From Pseudomonadota bacterium (GTDB lineage Bacteria > Pseudomonadota > Gammaproteobacteria > Steroidobacterales > Steroidobacteraceae), in the NCBI GenBank assembly GCA_021850555.1, contig JAJZLX010000308.1, forward strand, positions 1-13,393: a DNA stretch of 13,393 nt, read 5' to 3'. A program made the position numbers and the translations under genes. Each line of letters opens with the position of its first letter. The first letter of the stretch is position 1. The notes beneath the pieces were generated by a model. The model made no database searches and was not told the DNA's origin. It worked only from the letters and a program-made list of their open reading frames with translations. Below are positions 9,359 to 13,393 of this stretch, piece after piece.

Positions 9359-9389
9359 AAAAATCCTGCCGGCGCGGTTCGCGCGAGGA
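9359..9389 (-). terminator. Intrinsic terminator of dapB
   Basis: On the minus strand TCCT/AGGA flanks an inner GCGCG-AAC-CGCGC stem, with a C opposite CGGC internal loop, and is followed at once by five T residues (9363-9359). It begins 18 nt after the dapB stop. The stem is GC-rich but interrupted, so termination may be incomplete. It separates the dnaK-dnaJ-dapB transcript from carAB. Confidence 0.6.
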
Positions 9390-9407
9390 CGCAAGAAACA
9401 CTACATG

Positions 9408-10223
9408 TTATTGATTTTTATAAAGAATATCGCGCATCGTGTAGCGGCCCGCCGGCTGGCGCGCAAGCCAGAGCGCGGCCCTCAGTGCTCCCCGGGCGAA
9501 GATGGCGCGATCGGCCGCCTGGTGTGCGAGCGAGAGCCGCTCGCCCGGACCGGCGAACCACACCTCGTGCTCCCCGATCACGTCCCCACCCCTCAGAACG
9601 GCGAAGCCGATTTCCCCCTGCCTGCGAGGTCCTGCCCGGCTCGCGCCCACGCTCGCCGTCGCCTCCCCCGCGGGCAGATTCCGTCCCTCGGCCGCGGAGC
9701 GGGCAAGCGCCAGGGCGGTGCCGGAGGGAGCGTCCAGCTTCATCCGGTGATGCTTTTCCAGAATCTCGATGTCGAACTGCGGCGGAAGCGCCCGGGCCGC
9801 GATACGCACGAGCTCCGCGAGCAGCGTCACCCCGAGGCTGGTGTTGGGCGCGACCAGCAAGGCGATGTCCCGCGAGGCGGCCTCGAGCTCGGCCTCGGCC
9901 ACCTGCGGGGTGAATCCGGTAGTGCCGATCAGCAGCGGCTTACCGGCGGCACGGCACGCGGCCAGATGCTCGGCTGCCGCTTGCGGATGCGAGAAGTCGA
10001 TGACCACATCGGCTGCGCCCAGCGTGGCGAGCAGATCGGCGGTCACCGCGACTCCGAGGCGGACACCGGCCGGCTCGCCCGCGTCCCGCCCGAGGCTGGT
10101 GCTGTGAGCGGAAGCCACTGCTCCGGTGATCGTAAGGTCTTTAAACTCCCCCGCCGTCCGCAAAAGCGCCTGGCCCATTCGGCCGGTGACACCGACGATG
10201 ACTGTGCGGGTTCTTTGGGTCAC
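9408..10223 (-). CDS. dapB: 4-hydroxy-tetrahydrodipicolinate reductase
   Basis: DapB reduces hydroxy-tetrahydrodipicolinate to tetrahydrodipicolinate with NAD(P)H, on the way to diaminopimelate and lysine. The 271-aa protein (E. coli has 273) has the N-terminal dinucleotide motif GVTGRMG (11-17), GTTG (100-103), APNTSLGV (125-132), the catalytic EKHHRMKLDAPSGTA (156-170; His158, His159, Lys162), and a C-terminal half that returns to the Rossmann domain, ending GRYTMRDIL. The E. coli cofactor-contacting pair Glu38 and Arg39 aligns with Ser38 and Ala39, so nucleotide preference may differ. The start is GTG at 10223: an in-frame TGA (the dnaJ stop) lies 18 nt upstream and no other start is available between. 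There is no Shine-Dalgarno; the spacer contains CCTCC instead. It is probably cotranscribed with dnaJ and ends at its own terminator. Confidence 0.96.
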   Translation of the reverse strand: MTQRTRTVIVGVTGRMGQALLRTAGEFKDLTITGAVASAHSTSLGRDAGEPAGVRLGVAVTADLLATLGAADVVIDFSHPQAAAEHLAACRAAGKPLLIGTTGFTPQVAEAELEAASRDIALLVAPNTSLGVTLLAELVRIAARALPPQFDIEILEKHHRMKLDAPSGTALALARSAAEGRNLPAGEATASVGASRAGPRRQGEIGFAVLRGGDVIGEHEVWFAGPGERLSLAHQAADRAIFARGALRAALWLARQPAGRYTMRDILYKNQ

Positions 10224-10241
10224 GGCGCGGAGGTAACGAGC

Positions 10242-11378
10242 TCAGGCGCCGGAGAAGAATCGCTTCACGCCCTCGAAGAAGCCCTTCTCGCGCGGCGCAT
10301 GACGCGAGCCGCCGTGCTTGAGGGCTTCATCGAGCTTGTGAATGAGCTCCTTTTGCTCGGCCGACAGATGCACGGGAGTCTCGACGACCACGCGGCAGAA
10401 GAGATCTCCCCGCGAGCTGCCACGCACAGGTTTCACGCCCTTGTCCCGCAGTCGGAACACCCGGCCGGATTGAGTTTCAGCCGGGACCTTCAGCGCGACA
10501 TTGCCGTCGAGCGTGGGGACTTCCACAGTGCCGCCGAGCGCCGCGGTAGCAAAGCTGATCGGCACCTCGCAAGAAAGGTGCTCGCCATCGCGCTCGAAAA
10601 TCGGATGTTCGCGGACGTGTACCTCGACGTAGAGGTCGCCCGGCGGCCCGCCGTTGCGGCCTGCCTCGCCCTCTCCGGCAAGCCGAATGCGATCACCCGT
10701 ATCCACGCCGGCGGGGACCTTCACCGAGAGCTTGCGGGTGCGGCGTACCCTTCCCTGGCCAAAGCAGCCGTCGCAGGGGTTGCGGATGAGTGTCCCGGCG
10801 CCGCGGCATTTGGGACAGGTCTGCTGCAGCTGAAAGAAACCCTGGGAGACGCGCACCTGACCCGCGCCGCCGCAGGTCTCACAGGTGACCGCGGAGCTGC
10901 CCTTGGCCGCCCCGGTGCCGTGGCACACCTCGCACTCGACGAGCTTCGGCACCTCGATCTCGATCGTGTGGCCGAACACGGCCTGATGCAGATCGAGCTC
11001 GAGCTCGTAGCGCAGATCCGCTCCACGGAAAACCTGGGAGCGTCCTCCGCGGCGTGCCGTCCCGAAGATATCGCCGAAGACGTCACCGAAGATGTCGCCG
11101 AATGCATCCGCCGCACTGGGTCCGGCACGGCCGCGGGCGCCAGCTGCCGCAGCCTCCACGCCCGCGTGACCGTATTGGTCGTACATCGCGCGCTTCTGCT
11201 GGTCGGTGAGCACCTCATAGGCTTCCTTCGCCTCCTTGAAGCGCTCTTCGGCCTCCGTGTCGCCCGGGTTGCGGTCCGGGTGATATTTCATGGCCAGACG
11301 CCGATAGGCCTTCTTGATCTCCGCCTCGGTCGCTGTCTTCGGTACGTCGAGTACCTTGTAGTAATCACGCTTGGACAT
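10242..11378 (-). CDS. dnaJ: Chaperone DnaJ (Hsp40, type I)
   Basis: DnaJ delivers unfolded substrates to DnaK and stimulates its ATPase. The 378-aa protein has all parts of a type I J-protein. There is a J domain (about 4-70) with HPD at 33-35; a Gly/Phe-rich linker (about 79-113, with repeated FGDIFGD); a zinc domain with four CxxCxGxG motifs (Cys149/152, 166/169, 188/191, 202/205); and C-terminal substrate domains from about residue 215. It lies between dnaK and dapB on the same strand. The ATG at 11378 is fixed by [11 protein letters not shown]. No Shine-Dalgarno precedes it; the sequence is ATTCCTTC directly before the ATG. Expression probably comes from read-through of the dnaK transcript across a structured spacer. 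Confidence 0.98.
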   Translation of the reverse strand: MSKRDYYKVLDVPKTATEAEIKKAYRRLAMKYHPDRNPGDTEAEERFKEAKEAYEVLTDQQKRAMYDQYGHAGVEAAAAGARGRAGPSAADAFGDIFGDVFGDIFGTARRGGRSQVFRGADLRYELELDLHQAVFGHTIEIEVPKLVECEVCHGTGAAKGSSAVTCETCGGAGQVRVSQGFFQLQQTCPKCRGAGTLIRNPCDGCFGQGRVRRTRKLSVKVPAGVDTGDRIRLAGEGEAGRNGGPPGDLYVEVHVREHPIFERDGEHLSCEVPISFATAALGGTVEVPTLDGNVALKVPAETQSGRVFRLRDKGVKPVRGSSRGDLFCRVVVETPVHLSAEQKELIHKLDEALKHGGSRHAPREKGFFEGVKRFFSGA

Positions 11379-11387
11379 GAAGGAATG

Positions 11388-11416
11388 TTAGCGCGATTTG
11401 TGCCCGCGCATGCTAA
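11388..11416 (-). other. Imperfect palindrome just upstream of dnaJ
   Basis: A 29-bp imperfect palindrome runs from TTAGC (11388-11392) to GCTAA (11412-11416), with further GCGCG/CGCGC complementarity inside (11391-11395 with 11405-11409). It ends nine bases before the dnaJ ATG. As RNA it would place a hairpin over the region where a ribosome binding site would normally be. As DNA its outer ends resemble the HrcA operator CIRCE, but the inner bases and the spacing do not fit well. Confidence 0.35.
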
Positions 11417-11440
11417 AAGTCAGGTGTCGGAGGGCTCCCC

Positions 11441-11474
11441 CGAGTGCTTTTCCCGGGACGCGGCAACGCACTCG
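11441..11474 (-). other. Stem-loop in the dnaK-dnaJ spacer, dnaJ-proximal side
   Basis: Perfect 7-bp arms CGAGTGC (11441-11447) and GCACTCG (11468-11474) enclose a 20-nt loop. They lie three bases from the 12-bp stem at 11478-11514. No T-tract follows on the minus strand. The arms contain GAGTGC and GCACTC in the reverse of CIRCE order. Confidence 0.35.
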
Positions 11475-11476
11475 CC

Positions 11477-11515
11477 CGCTCCATCGAAGGCACACCAGGC
11501 ATCTTCGATGGAGCG
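11477..11515 (-). other. Long perfect stem-loop in the dnaK-dnaJ spacer
   Basis: GCTCCATCGAAG (11478-11489) pairs perfectly with CTTCGATGGAGC (11503-11514). One more C-G pair (11477/11515) makes a 13-bp stem around a 13-nt loop. No T-tract follows on the minus strand, so it is not a standard terminator. In the dnaK-dnaJ mRNA it would be the most stable element and could protect the dnaK 3' end or mark a processing site. It could also be a dyad operator or an inserted palindromic repeat. Confidence 0.6.
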
Positions 11516-11524
11516 AGCCCAGGG

Positions 11525-11558
11525 AAAGCCGCCGGGCGTTCGCGCCGCGCACCGGCGG
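11525..11558 (-). terminator. Weak terminator-like stem after dnaK
   Basis: On the minus strand, 25 nt after the dnaK stop, CCGCCGG (11558-11552) pairs with CCGGCGG (11535-11529) around a 16-nt loop and is followed by CTTTCCC. The stem is GC-rich, but the loop is long and the T run is only three bases. Partial termination that lowers dnaJ relative to dnaK is possible; an efficient stop is unlikely. Confidence 0.3.
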
Positions 11559-11583
11559 TGTTGTGATTCGCGAACCGGTCAGG

Positions 11584-13393
<1,810 letters not shown>

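Noticed and set aside
9115..9407. Arginine (ArgR) boxes near the carAB promoter
   Set aside because: No pair of TGAAT-like/ATTCA-like half sites was found in the spacer on either strand.
4714..9414. A 1566-codon open frame on the plus strand, antisense to carA and carB
   Set aside because: It lies opposite two intact, clearly conserved genes. GC-rich coding DNA commonly leaves one antisense frame free of stops. The predicted protein is His/Arg/Leu/Ala-rich with no recognisable domain.
11441..11474. A CIRCE operator formed by GAGTGC and GCACTC
   Set aside because: The half-sites are in the reverse order to CIRCE and 20 nt apart, so this is a different inverted repeat.

Overview
The window is a GC-rich block of bacterial housekeeping genes in an order well known from Gammaproteobacteria of the pseudomonad, xanthomonad and chromatiales type: dnaK-dnaJ-dapB-carA-carB-greA, then yhbY on the opposite strand, then rlmE-ftsH-folP-glmM. 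Protein similarity to the E. coli and Pseudomonas orthologues, judged from memory, supports a gammaproteobacterium. No genus can be named from this sequence alone. All genes are on the minus strand except yhbY. Two genes run off the window: glmM at the left edge (its N-terminal 43 codons are present) and dnaK at the right edge (about the first 51 residues are missing).

Layout from the right (upstream) end: dnaK and dnaJ (the Hsp70 chaperone pair) are separated by a 205-nt spacer packed with inverted repeats. dapB (lysine and peptidoglycan precursor synthesis) follows dnaJ by 18 nt. dapB ends in an apparent intrinsic terminator. The carAB operon (carbamoyl phosphate for arginine and pyrimidines) then starts from its own near-consensus sigma70 promoter. 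The carAB leader is unusual: two tandem 21-nt repeats begin at the predicted transcription start, and a strong GNRA-capped hairpin with a short U-rich tail follows, well ahead of carA. greA (transcript cleavage factor) overlaps the carB stop by 4 nt and meets yhbY tail to tail with only 3 nt between.

yhbY (ribosome assembly) and rlmE (23S rRNA 2'-O-methylation) diverge from a 236-nt region that holds a -10-like box for each direction. rlmE, ftsH (membrane AAA protease) and folP (dihydropteroate synthase) are closely packed. A 143-nt spacer with at least four adjacent perfect hairpins separates folP from glmM (cell-wall precursor synthesis).

I found no mobile element, CRISPR array, RNA gene, phage gene or undescribed protein system. 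The coding part is conventional core genome. The observations worth a second look are in non-coding DNA: the carAB leader, the dnaK-dnaJ spacer and the folP-glmM hairpin cluster. No gene-free stretch exceeds 300 bases; the longest is 293 nt, between dapB and carA.
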